DNA from: Triglochin maritima
Lineage: Eukaryota > Streptophyta > Magnoliopsida > Alismatales > Juncaginaceae
Length of the DNA: 64,000 nt
Assembly: GCA_963682175.1 (NCBI GenBank)
Contig: OY821792.1
Span: 1,687,501 to 1,751,500 of the forward strand
Reading direction: 5' to 3'
Shown: positions 22,946 through 34,900 of the stretch, in pieces
Layout: each line of letters begins with the position of its first letter
Numbering within the stretch: position 1 is the first letter of the stretch
The notes under the pieces: generated by a model
What the model was told of the DNA's origin: nothing
Database searches by the model: none
The model's input: only the letters and a program-made list of their open reading frames with translations
Made by a program: the position numbers and the translations under genes

Positions 22946-23328
22946 CCCCCCAAAAAAAAACTTGGTTCCGCCACTACCCCTCCCCATGATTATGTCACTC
23001 ATTCCATGCTCACCCTAACCAATGTTAACATTTAGTATAATGTTAAAATAAGTGAAATTGTAAACAAGAAGTTGAGGTTACTACCATAGAAATTGGAGGT
23101 CTACGGTGATGCCATGGAATACTTGGGGGCAAATTCACAAAAAGAAAATCCAACAATTAATCAAATAAAAATAGATTCCATCCGGCCCAAGGTCGGTTGG
23201 ACCGGTTCAAAACCCTTTGTTTAGAAATGCTCCATAAATAGTTGAATGGGAGGAGAGAAAAGGAGGAACTTGTGTCACCATCATTCCCCGCGACCTCCCA
23301 AACCACTCGTTTCCTCTCCTCCCCCTCA
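22946..23328 (+). promoter_or_regulatory. Upstream region of the NOI gene
   Basis: A TATA-like CATAAATAG at 23233-23241 is followed about 85 bp later by the proposed start codon, so a short 5' UTR is likely. The region between the copia end and the TATA box shows no coding frame. Confidence 0.5.
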
Positions 23329-25067
23329 ATGGAGGGTCGTGCAGAGGTGAGACTGAAAAGAAAATGTCGATTCGTGCTTCAAATCCTGATTTCTTGGAGA
23401 GGGATGGAGTTTTTTAATTTTATGGAAGTGCTAAAAAAATCGTACATTTCATTGTTTGGAATGTTTGTAAGGCTCCAATGTAAAATGGGAGTTGAGTTGT
23501 TTGTTTCGAGCTGATACACCACTTGATTCATCTGTTTTTTTCCGGTGAGGGAGCTCATGGACGGAAAACAGAACCGTCGATGGTGCCCTTTGTGAAGTTT
23601 TTGCTCTTTTCCTTGGTTAGAAATGTCTTCTTATTTTTGTTTCGTTCGACGGAGTAGATTTTTTTACTTGAAAACAAAAAAATTGTTTTGGTTGTGTAAT
23701 GGTTAGGATATGATTTCTTAGATTCTGATGTGGACTAAAATCCTAATTAATCTCACGTTTTGATGTACAAAGAAAGCTTTGACTTGTAATCAGAACATAT
23801 CACATTTTCTGGCTTTTTTGCTGTCTATTTTTGGTTATGTTGATCAATGCGCGAAATGGATGCATTTTTTCAGCATCTTTTTGTTGTTTATACCTGTTGT
23901 TAGATTGTATCAAATATCAGAGGTACACAAAACCTATAAGATCCAAAGAATTTCATGAAGAATTTTATGACTTTTTGGGGGTCCTTTTCAAGTTCTCCCT
24001 GAAATTCTTTGCAGTCATCATCAACAAATCAGATCAGATTGATTTTATACCATGGATGCTATTTTAAATCAGATTTTTGAAACTTCTCTATTATGTTTGG
24101 ATTTTGAGATTTTTTTTAAATTTCAAATTGATAGATATTGTTCAGAATGGCTCAATTGTAATAATGCTTCAAGAGAAACCACTTGTTTCAGATATTAGTG
24201 TTGATATTCTTACGAAATTGGCAATTAATGGTGCTTGTTTCATGTCTGCAGAGAAATGAGTGGATGTCTGTACCACAATTTGGGGCTTGGGATCAAAAGA
24301 CGGCGAGGACCGATTACTCGATGATCTTCAACCGTGCTCGGGTGAAAAAGAAACAGCACAGGGTTGAGGTTCAGCCAATTCAACTTGGGAACGAGCCTAA
24401 ACCACAGAAGGCTGAGAAGCTAGTACTCGAACACGACAAATCTCACCTGCCTACGGTGAGCCAAACCTGTACATTTCTTTAATACATATGTCAATTTTAT
24501 AGCAACAATTTTTTTATGTATGAAACTGAATTTTGTGTTTTTCATGATAATCATATAATCCGTTTGATCATAGCAAACTGAATTTTATGTTACATAAGCT
24601 CGCATTATCTTAAATAATATGTTACAAACTTGAACCTATTAAAACTTTAAACCATGCATCCTCTCACCAAATGAGCTTAATAATATTATTGTTTATCTAA
24701 ACAGCTGTAGTTATATAATGTGTAAAAATCGCTTTTGAAGTAGAGATTTAATACCGGTTGTCGGGTGATTTTGTAGACAATCTGAATTTTTGGGGTCTGA
24801 ATATTTCATAACTTGAAATAACCAAACATGACCTACCGGATTCGATTTAGATCGGTTTTCGGTTGAATCCATCCCAATGTACATCCCTACTTGGTTACAA
24901 GTCACATAATCTCAATTTTCCAACTTATAAGACCATAATAAGAGATCTTTGCAAGTTGCAACTACCTGTTAGCTTCTAAAAATTGTCTCTAACTTATTCT
25001 GTTTATTTACATGCAGAAAAGCAAAAGAAAGAATATGATGAATTACCTCTGTTGTTGCAAGGCTTGA
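23329..25067 (+). CDS. RIN4/NOI-family protein, three exons
   Basis: The exons are 23329-23346, 24252-24455 and 25017-25067, all with GT-AG borders and in phase 0, encoding 90 residues. Exon 1 gives only MEGRAE. Exon 2 holds the NOI (RIN4 cleavage-site) domain, with VPQFGAWDQ at residues 13-21, then YSMIFNRARVKKK. Exon 3 gives a basic stretch and the C-terminus NYLCCCKA. The cysteine cluster fits palmitoylation and plasma-membrane anchoring, as known for RIN4. Small NOI proteins act in defence signalling at the membrane. Any specific role here is inferred. The first intron of about 0.9 kb after a tiny exon is usual for the family. The start was chosen because it joins in frame across the splice. 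Confidence 0.87.
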
Positions 25068-26470
25068 TTTGCAGGGGAAAAAATACAGTTCAATGATAAT
25101 GTTATGGTTCCATTAAAGCTGCAGATCAGTTTCATGAATCTTGTAGTGTTTTCTTGTACTACAGAGGTTATAAAAAAATATTGCAAGGGTGTGATTATTT
25201 TTCCAAGAAAAATATACAAGTTTGTGATATCATAATTGTGGAACTTTCTTGACGGCTTTCAGTGTTCTAAACCTGAAATTCATTTCTTGGATGACAAATG
25301 ATAAATCAACTACGTACCAAAAGAATTGAATGGAACTGCAAGTTCGACTGCTGATGAGTTTCAGAACTATCATAATTGCTTATCTCCTTACTCATGGTTG
25401 TCAGTACGAATTGCTCATCTCCTAAAACTAAAATCACCCTAATGGCCTGAGAATAGTTGAAGTAAATAGTAAATCAGATGGAACTCATAAATTCCTTATA
25501 AATGAAATCATTCTCTTCTTTTTTTTACAATTTTTTATACTTAAAATCTTATTCCTTGTATAACAAATATTCATTACTGAACACACCTAAACCTCTCTTT
25601 TTTTGGGTTTTTTCAAGTGTGAAATGATTTTGAATATAACAATTTAGACTTGCTCCACTTTGCATCATAGGACTCGGTTGGTTTCTTGGTCTTTATACTC
25701 AAAACTTCTGGATTATATAATGTAGTCCAATCAAGGAGAGACAAGTACAAGTACATATCTGATAAATTATTGGATTTTAGGAAAAATTATCCCCTCATTG
25801 CCGTTTCAGGTTGAAGAAATTTGGGCATTTAGAGAGATGCCTTGATGTTTTAGTTACTCATCTGGTCTACAATTAAGTATAATTTTGAGATCTTTGTTTT
25901 CTTTTACTCTTGAGTCTCTGAGATTGCAAAAATTCAGATGTAAACAACCAATAAAGCACATGTCTATACGTTTTGGAGTATTTTAATTCTCTAAAAAAGG
26001 CCAACATCACACAGATATGTTTTTATCATATTTAAGAAAATGCATAAGCATATACCATAGTGCGGGTAAAATGCCTATAGGATGAAGAAATTTCTTCACA
26101 GACATGAATAGAGTAAAATACAAACATACATATATTTGGCATGACATGTTTGGCATGGACAAATCACAAATATCATGTTACAACAATTTATGAAATCTTA
26201 TCTCAAAAGGCAGAGCGTATCACAGGGAAATATTAGAATCAGAAGCCTAAAAACAAGAAAGGAGATACAAATTCAAGCAATCTAGACTGGCTACAATGAT
26301 ATAAAAACAACATTCAGCTACGTATTCTTATGAACAGGCAACTTGCTAAGCTCATTTTTCATTTGTTCTCTCGCCCTCGTAAACAACATTGAAAAAGCTG
26401 CAATAGATCTTTGAGTGGTTGTGTGCATCTTCGATGTGCTTCTCTCTTTGATACACTTGTTGCTAGAACC
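25068..26470. other. Intergenic region between convergent NOI and TRAX genes
   Basis: It should hold the 3' UTRs of both genes, which meet tail to tail. It is AT-rich with no coding frame or transposon signature that I can support. Confidence 0.5.
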
Positions 26471-29322
26471 TCACGTCTCCAAGTCGGCCATGCCCAAAAA
26501 GGAGTAATTTGCCTCGCCAGACTCAAGGAGTGGAACGTACTCTGATCCTCTAACATGCACACTGAAGCAAGCTGAAAGAAAGAAAAAGAATGTTAATGCA
26601 GATATTTCTAAATGCAATTGCTCTCAAACTAAAAGGCGTGAAAACATAGTAGTTTCTATAGGAAATATTCTATGTTGGCAAGCGTAATTCCTTGTACAAT
26701 GTAATTATACATTCCCATGTTGCAAACACTATCTATGTATGTATGACAATAATCATAAATGTAGTTCTAATCAAGATACATCAGATACGCAGTGTACTAG
26801 CAAATTTGAAGTTCATCCGGAAGATGTTTATGAACTCGAGAAGTACAATGTTCTATTGGAACTTATACCATAAGGTTTTACAACACAAATTTAACAATTT
26901 AACTGTATAAAATTTTATGAAATAAATATTAAATTTCATAATTTATCTATGATCATATTTATCGTAATCTATTGTCTGGTATAACTCAGTTCGTCTACCT
27001 CTTTTTCCTTTTTACAGAAAATCTTTTAGTCTGTTTAAGACCACAGAATGATGATATCACAAGTACTAATATTTGCTTTGATGGTCAATGCTAATGCATC
27101 AGTTATTTGTCAGGATAGAATGACGACAATTTATATTGCATTTGACTATTTTCTAATTTAACGAAATTCAGAGACAAAGTAGATAAACATAAACTAAGAA
27201 ATCTTTAAAATTTCTTTCAAAAACTTTAGTAAAAAAAAGAGTACCATTCTTAATTTTCATAACACTCTGAAGCATACCGTCCATCTTCTTTTTCATTTCA
27301 AAATTATCATCCATGTTAGGTACCACAAGCATCAGCTCTCTGTATATCTCACGAACAAATTTGCAAATTCTCTCAGCATAATCAAGTTCACCATCTGATA
27401 TTCGACCAATGGCAAGCCTCATTAGTTCCCCTGTTACGTCAGCAAGCTACACACGGTTTGCATATCAGCTCTTTTCACTAAATGAATATCTTTCTATAAA
27501 AAGAAGACACCGGAAAATATCAGCGCTTATTTTAAACTCATGCTTGAAAACCCCAGTCGCCAGTAGGTAAAAGATCAGGATGAAGCAGAGTTTTTTATTA
27601 TTATGACCAAGTGAGAACAGAAAATTACCCCCAAAAGGTAGTCAAGAACATTTATCTTCAATGGCTCAACGGATTTAGTGTTAAGTGGTAACAATGAGTC
27701 ATTGATCTCGTCAAGGTTCAATAGTGTTCCTGTCTTGCAAAATTTATATAGAGTTGCAGCTTCAACATATTCCTGGATCTGCACTGAGAAAAATGTTAAT
27801 ATATATATATTTTAAAAGTAGTATATGGCAGAGGGAATACTAACTCCTGGGGAATATGCTCTTCTAAGCTTCCAAAAGTCAGTTCCTTGCAATTCTTTAA
27901 CTAGTCTAGACATGTACTGGTTTGTTACTGCTGCCAGATCCTTTTCAGCCTTGTCCAAAACTTCTTCCTTGTTTTGTTTATTTAATCTAAAAAATGAACA
28001 TTATGTTAACACGAAGAGGTATAATGATGATAAATCAAATTAAGATAAAGATATCGTTCCATATGCTTCACTTCTAAATGTGTTATTGTACAATACATAA
28101 CTCACAAATTCATAATGCATCATATAATGATCGCGGTGCTTATAAAAAAGAAAGCAAAAACCAATTGAAAAAAGAACACAAAATCTACCTGAATCAAAAA
28201 CTTACTCATGGGAAACCTAACTTTAAAAAGAATGTGGAAGTTCAGAGGCATGATTCATGGAATTAGGGAACAAAAACCTAACAATTTTTATAGCAGCTCA
28301 CTAGCAAGTAGCAACATACATGATGATGGGTTGTATATAGTTGAAAAATATTGATTTGAATTTGGAAATAAGTATCAATTCCAAAGGGAACAATTTCAAC
28401 CAACGCAAGCTAAAAATGGATATGAAACTATGAATCATCATATACATATGTCATAAGTAAGCTACCATGAAATTGCAAAACTTTTCCTTTCTAGTTTAAT
28501 GAAGCGCAGGTACTGGCATCCAGTGCATTATTTTAAGGCTAGGTTGTTGCAAGTACATATTTGATTTCCACTTTATTTTCTTTCTTGAAAAGCATGGTAA
28601 CACTTAACACTCAGTCAACTTCATATATCAAAATATTTAGTTTTGCGCCAAAGCAAGATATACATCAGTAGAACATACACTACTAAAAGCAATTATTTTT
28701 ATTAACCTCCAATAGGTGATGTAGCAATGATGAGCACTCCTCAATCTTATTGAGAAAATGATATGCACAAACAACGACAATTGGATAGGCAACATAGCAA
28801 CCTACATATTGCACATCGATGTGGACTACAATGGATCATCTAGTAACAAGATAATACACTTCAAAAGAATAACTCTACTTCCTAAATCTCTAAACATCAC
28901 TAGTCATTGATTGTAGCCAAGCATACACAAAGACATAGGCTCCCACATGCATAAACTATTGTCCCTTATATCTTAGGTACATTGACTCTTGGAGTGTCTT
29001 CAGGGTTTTGGTCTTCACCTGCAAGTTTATGTTGCCATAGTAGTGTCTTAAAAGAGTTGCATGCACATTTTTTTACTGAAGTCGCAATTTATTCTAGCAG
29101 AGTGTCATGTCAAAGAGGATTCATTTTCCTGGTTGACTAGAAATGAATGAACCACCAATTACTATAAATCTACACCCACATAATATAAATAAATAAATAG
29201 TACCAAATACAATAATATCGCAACAGAAAAAATCATACTTACCTATGGACCTGGAATATCACTTTCTTACTATTTATGGTAATGTCACGGCTAGCCTTCA
29301 CAACTCTTTCTCGTTTTTCATT
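26471..29322 (-). CDS. Translin-associated factor X (TRAX), N-terminal exon not found
   Basis: Five exons read in phase on the - strand: 29322-29243, 27986-27845, 27778-27629, 27446-27245 and 26571-26471 (stop). All have GT-AG borders. They encode about 224 residues with family hallmarks KRERVVKASRDIT, ELQGTDFWKLRRAYSPG, QEYVEAA, LDYLLG, ADVTGELMRLAIGRISDGE, DDNFEMKKKMD, LQSVMKI and CFSVHVRGSEY. TRAX pairs with translin in the C3PO endoribonuclease. The acidic residues of QEYVEA and the ADVTGEL segment correspond to its active-site region. Plant TRAX proteins are about 280-290 residues, so 50-60 N-terminal residues are missing. I found no matching exon between 29323 and 41000. The seen exons have no stops, so the gene may work if that exon lies elsewhere. 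Confidence 0.86.
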
Positions 29323-30379
29323 CTACATGAAATATGGCACTATTACAATTTAAATAAACACAAAATAATGATTTATGGAAATTTCATTGTAAAATACAAC
29401 TTAGTATTCAAAAATCTTTTACTCTAGAGCTCATACTCCAATCCACAAAATAGACGAAATAATCGCAACAATTTTATCATTTCTTTTAGTAAACCTTTGT
29501 GCCGTAGCTTAACACAAAATAATATAAATCAACATGAAATAGAAATATAGAACGTGCCTAACTATAACTATGCTTATATGACATCAATTCCATTCGTCTT
29601 GTTTTTGTTATGTATGTTCAAATGTTCACACAAACGCACAAATTTACCCAAGGAGTTTGAAGAGAAAAGATTTTGTACACAGATTGATAATCTCAACAAT
29701 AGACACGGGATCTTCAAACACCCCATCAACAAAAATCAAGCTAAACTAAAATGGAAGTAAGAACAATAAATAACAACTTGGAAGGATATCATTCTATTGT
29801 ACTCCAAACTCCCAAGTGTAAAGACAAGTGATTCACAACATCCTCATCCATCCCAACTTTAAGCACCGGACGCCAAAAAAACTTCCCAAAAAAAAGCAAA
29901 AACATAAAATTAGGAGTTGGGTCATACAAGATTGTTGAGATACTTTTTTTATAATTGGTAGTTTTTTAACAATGGGCATCCCATCAACCATGGGTTTTTA
30001 CAAGGCGAGGTGCTGACCCACATCCCACATATTTCACAGTACAAGTAACAATTAAGATACACAACAGTGTTAAGATACTTCATGTATTTTATTTTTTTTA
30101 TCGGTAGATACTTCATGTATCTCAAGAAATCATACTACAGTTACACTTGTAAGATGAGCCACCACCACCACATTCATTTTTTTCATAGATATGGATAAAA
30201 GGTATTTTTTTCGCAAGAAGACCCAAACCCACCATATAAATTGAAACCATATCGAAGATTTGTTTGACAAGTTGGGGAAAATGAGGCTTTTCACAAAGAT
30301 GGATTTGAAATGTGAAAATTTGGAGGCTTTAAGCAATCCAAAGTTAGTAAATCCCAAACCCCAACTAATCACAAAAAAA

Positions 30380-30909
30380 ACCATTTTTCCCCAAAACCAA
30401 ACCTAATATATGGATTAGAGATTCGGGTCATCACCAAAATATCCACATAATCAGTTAGCTCACAAATGAAAACGAAAAAGAATCAAACCAACAATAAACA
30501 TCCCAATTCCCAAACCCCACTAGTAACCAAAAAATCATAATAATAAAAAATCAAACTTTCACCCAAAACCAAAGCTAAAGCACAGATTTAGGATTTGGGT
30601 CGTCACCAAAATCTCCACACAATCACCTTGGTTCTGAAATGAATATACAAATCCCACTAATCACACAAAAAAATCTTTCGCCCAAAACCAGACTTAAAAC
30701 ACGAATCTCCACACAATCAGCTTAGCTCTCAAATTAATAACACAAACCCTACTGATCACCCAAAAAAAACTTTCACCCAAAATCAGACCTAAAATACTGA
30801 TTTAGGATTTGGGTCGTCACCAAGTTATTGTCCTAATCATCTGTAAACATGGAAGTACCGAAAAATATTAACAAGAAAAAAACTGAACACACCCCTAAAC
30901 CTACGAATC

Positions 30910-30945
<36 letters not shown>

Positions 30946-31010
30946 TGAAAACAGAGGTTAGGATTTCGGTCGTCACCAAATTATTGTCATAATCATCTCT
31001 AAACATAGAA
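30380..31010. repeat. Degenerate tandem repeat
   Basis: Four to five imperfect copies of a unit of about 100-180 bp carry the shared pieces TTTGGGTCGTCACCAA, CTCCACACAATCA and CACCCAAAACCA. Spacing varies because of small insertions and deletions. Confidence 0.6.
30912..30945. repeat. Poly-C tract of 34
   Basis: An uninterrupted run of 34 cytosines lies inside the degenerate repeat. On the other strand it is a G run able to form quadruplex structures. The exact length is uncertain in any sequencing data. Confidence 0.9.
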
Positions 31011-31710
31011 GTAGATAAAAAATAATAATAACAAGAAAGAAGTGTGTTTCTTTCTGGCGTATCTTTTTTGTCTTAAGTTCCTAAATTATAGGTCTCATAA
31101 TTTTATACGAAACACACCACTCAAAAATCGTGTTTGGATGTCTAAAAAATTTCGTGTCATTTTGGTGTTTAGGGTTAGATATTTCCGTGTGTCATTTTAG
31201 TGTTTACATTTAACAAGCACGAAAATACATGAAATTCACAATATTACTATTAATATATATATATAATTAATAGAATAAGACTGAGAGGAGATTTTGGTCC
31301 GTATATTACGTCTAGTTCTTGGTTCGAATCACCATCTTACTTATTAATTTTTGGAAAAAAATTAACTTGATAAAGATATGACATTATATACAAAGGTAAT
31401 TTTGGTAAAAATGGTCCATCTCTCGTTACACTGTTATAAAAGCATGACTAGAGCATCAACATATAATTCAAATCCTTGGCATCGTGACATGTGTGCTTCT
31501 CCTGGTGAGGTTCTACCATAAGCAACGTTTGGTCGCCTAGGCGGTAGGCGACTGCCTGTCGCGGTGGTTGTCTGGGCGACCACCGCCTTTCGCCCAACCA
31601 AGCTGGGCAAAATAGGCGATCGCTTCGCCTAGGCGAGAGCCGTTGGAGTGCCTCCAACGACTCTCTTTTTTTTCTTTCAAAAATTACAAGTTTGACACTA
31701 CCCCAAATCC

Positions 31711-31718
31711 TATATAAA
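31711..31718 (+). promoter_or_regulatory. TATA box of the hAT transposase gene
   Basis: TATATAAA lies about 275 bp upstream of the transposase start codon and just inside the left subterminal repeats. A CT-rich 5' UTR follows. Confidence 0.6.
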
Positions 31719-31993
31719 CTCTTTCAAACCTCTTCATTTTTCACACATCTCTCATTCTCTTCTTCTTCATAATTCTATTCTCATCATCAACTTTCCTAAT
31801 CACCAAGTTTTTGCGATTAAATCTTCGGTCTGGTGCTTAGTTTTGAAGTTGGAAAGTGAAGTCTCCGATCCAGTTCTTCATTCTTCAACCGCCAAAATCA
31901 AGTGCACTCTTTCTAACTTCTCTTTAGAATTAAATTAATTAGTATTTTATTTTCATAATAGTCTAAATTTTTATATTAGTCTAGTTTTTAGAT

Positions 31994-34900
31994 ATGGCTG
32001 ACGTACCCGACACTAGTCTCCCTATGCATCACGAGAGTTACGATGACCTAAGACTTACCCGTATAAATGACCCTGGTTGGAATACTGTCCATTACATTAG
32101 TGCTAATGATAAAAACTGCATTGTCTGTGAGTTATGTGGTAAGGAAACTAGAGGTGGTATAGCCCGTCACAAACAACATCTTGCACACACACCCGGTAGC
32201 AATGCTAGACATTGTGATAAAGTTCCTCACTCTATTAAACAAGACATAATTGCATACATGATTAGAAATAGTAGGACATTACAAAACGAAAATGTATGTC
32301 TTGATGATTATGTAGACCGAGAAAACATAGAATTTGATCTGGAAATTGGGTCGGGTTCCGGTTCTGCTCGGACCCCAACCTCCTGTTCTCGCCCCGTTAC
32401 TGGTCGAAAGAGACAAAAACAACGTTTGTGGACACCATTTTGCGGACGTGGAAATGACGTGGTTTTCGGCCCCCAACAAACAACCATCGAAAGAATCTTT
32501 AGAAAAGAAGATAGAAAAACAATTAATCAAAAATAGTCTAGGCTTTTCTATAGATGTTGTATATCATTCAACACTGTAAGGACGCCTGAGTGGAAGGAAG
32601 CAATATCCGCTACTTGTACTTACGGACCCGGACTTAAACCCATGACGTATCATGAAGTTGGTGACTCATGCCTTAAACAGGAAATTGACTACACTAGAGG
32701 TATACTAGAGTCGTACAGACAAGATTGGGCAACATATGGGTGGACGTTGATGACAGATGGCTGGACTGATAGGTCTGGTAGGAATATAATCAATTTTCTA
32801 GTAAATTGTCCGACAGGTACCATGTTCATGAGGTCTGTAGATGCTTCTGGTCACTTTCACACCGCAGACTAATTGTACAAGCTGATGGACAAGGTAGTTG
32901 GCGAGATTGGCGAAGAACATGTTGTTCAGGTGGTCACGGACAACGCCGCCACGTACGTACTTGCCGGTAGGATGTTGCAGCAAAAAAGAAGAAGATTGTT
33001 TTGGACTCCCTGTGCAGCGCATTGCATCGATCTCATCTTGGAGGATATTGGCAAGTTGTTTTTGAAGACTATTTCTTTAGCTTGTAAGATCGTTAAATAT
33101 TTCAACAGTTCTGCCATGTTGTTGAAGAGGAAGTGAATTGCCATTGAAGGGAACCTGCTACGCCCTGCTGTCACAAGATTTGCCACCACCTTTTCTGACT
33201 TTGCAAAGGTTGTTTCTGAAGAAAGACAAACTCCGAGCCTTTGTTGTTTCCCCGGAGTACAACGATCCTAATACAAGTTGGATAAAGAACAAGAAAAAGA
33301 AGGAGATCTCTACTGAAGTTGCCGAGACCATTTTACAAAGTGGTTTCTGGACCAACGTCGTGAAGGCACTGAAGGCCTCACAACCTATGGTCCAGGTTCT
33401 TAGACTTGTTGACGGCGATGAGAAACCACTGATGGGATATCTGTGTGACGCAATGGAGAAAGCCAAAGAACAAATCATGAGGAACTTTGACGGAAACCCG
33501 AGGTTGTACAAGCAAGTCATCGACCTCATCGACACCAGGTGGGGTCCAGGGAAGATGATGTCCTCACCGCTACACTCAGTCGGTTTCTTACTCAACCCTG
33601 GTACCTTCTTGTCCGTCCCACCTCAGGATCGAAATGTAGCTTTCAATGAGCATATGCCTGGATTCATGGATGTCGTAGAGCGGCTCATCCTCACTCCTGC
33701 AGAACAAGACAAGATTTGCGGTCTACTTGATCGTTACAAGAACTCCCTCGGAATATTCTCGAGGGATATGGTCGTCAGACAAAGGTCGGAAAGAAGAATT
33801 ATAGATTGGTGGCAATCTTATGGCGTAGACATGGGAGAGACCGCATTACAGAGGTTGGCCCTAAGGGTGTTGGGATTGGCATGCTCAGCATCAGGTTGTG
33901 AGCGGAATTGGAGTGTCTTCGAGCAGTTGCACTCAACGAGAAGGAACAAGTTGGCTGTGAAGAAGATGAATGACTTGGTGTATGTGAACTACAACCAAAA
34001 GTTAAGGCAAAGGTTTCAGCAAATGATGGAGTGCAGGATTTCTAGTTTAATTGTACATATATATTTTCGAAAATTTTATGCACAATAAGAATCAATTACA
34101 ATTTTCTATGATTTATTTCATGCATGCATCAGCTTGTTTCAATAACTAGTTTCAAAAACTTATTAAAACAACCACAAGGGACTCCGAAATTCATACCTAG
34201 AAGTTCTCTAAAACTTCTTGATGATCCGGAGATGCTGAGGAAGACGATCGTCGCTTCCCATTGCGTCGGATGCCTCCGAGTGTTCGCCAAACCCTAAACA
34301 AGGTTGGAGGGAAATGAGCTAGCCAATCAATCTCCAAACTATCTTAGAATCTAACTACAAACCTCTTCCTTAGTCTCTGAGATTTATCCTTCCAAAGACT
34401 TAGAAACTTAAGAGAATTTTCGTGGCTTTTGTGGTTAATTAGGAGAGAAAAGAATTAGCAAAAAAACATCTAACATAATTAAGGAGAATAAGGACCTATT
34501 TATAGGCTCCAATCTTACTCTCAATCATGGCTATTCTTAAGCCATGTTTTATTGACATTTTCTCTCACAAACTAATTCCATAATGTATTACATGCATCCA
34601 CAAAACGTTTGACCAAGTTTGGAGCTAATACAACCATTGATCAAATTAATCTCTTAATTATCAAAGGCAGAAAATCAATCGGGATTCGGTTTACCGAGAC
34701 ATACTCGGTTAACCGAATATGACACGTTTGGCTTACCATGCATTAAACAGACGACCGATTCTTAAGGAGAAAAATTCTCCTTAACCGATCGGACGAATTC
34801 TCGTCTAAAACCGAGTGTCATTCGGTTAACCAAAAATATCGGAACTGGACATTATTCGGTCGACCGTTTCTGGTTTGGCATACCGAACCAGAACTCCAGG

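Larger units (their letters stand above)
29323..31514. other. TRAX upstream region with degenerate repeats
   Basis: This is where the first TRAX exon and promoter should lie, but no match is visible. From about 30380 to 31010 a loose repeat recurs several times, built on GATTTGGGTCGTCACCAAA followed by CCACACAATCAGCTTAGCTC and ACTTTCACCCAAAACCA. The rest is AT-rich without support for a gene. Confidence 0.5.

Noticed and set aside
30130..30384. 84-codon - strand frame as a TRAX first exon
   Set aside because: The translation does not resemble the TRAX N-terminus and it lacks a matching donor.
33158..33595. 145-codon - strand frame in the hAT element
   Set aside because: It is a shadow of the transposase coding strand.
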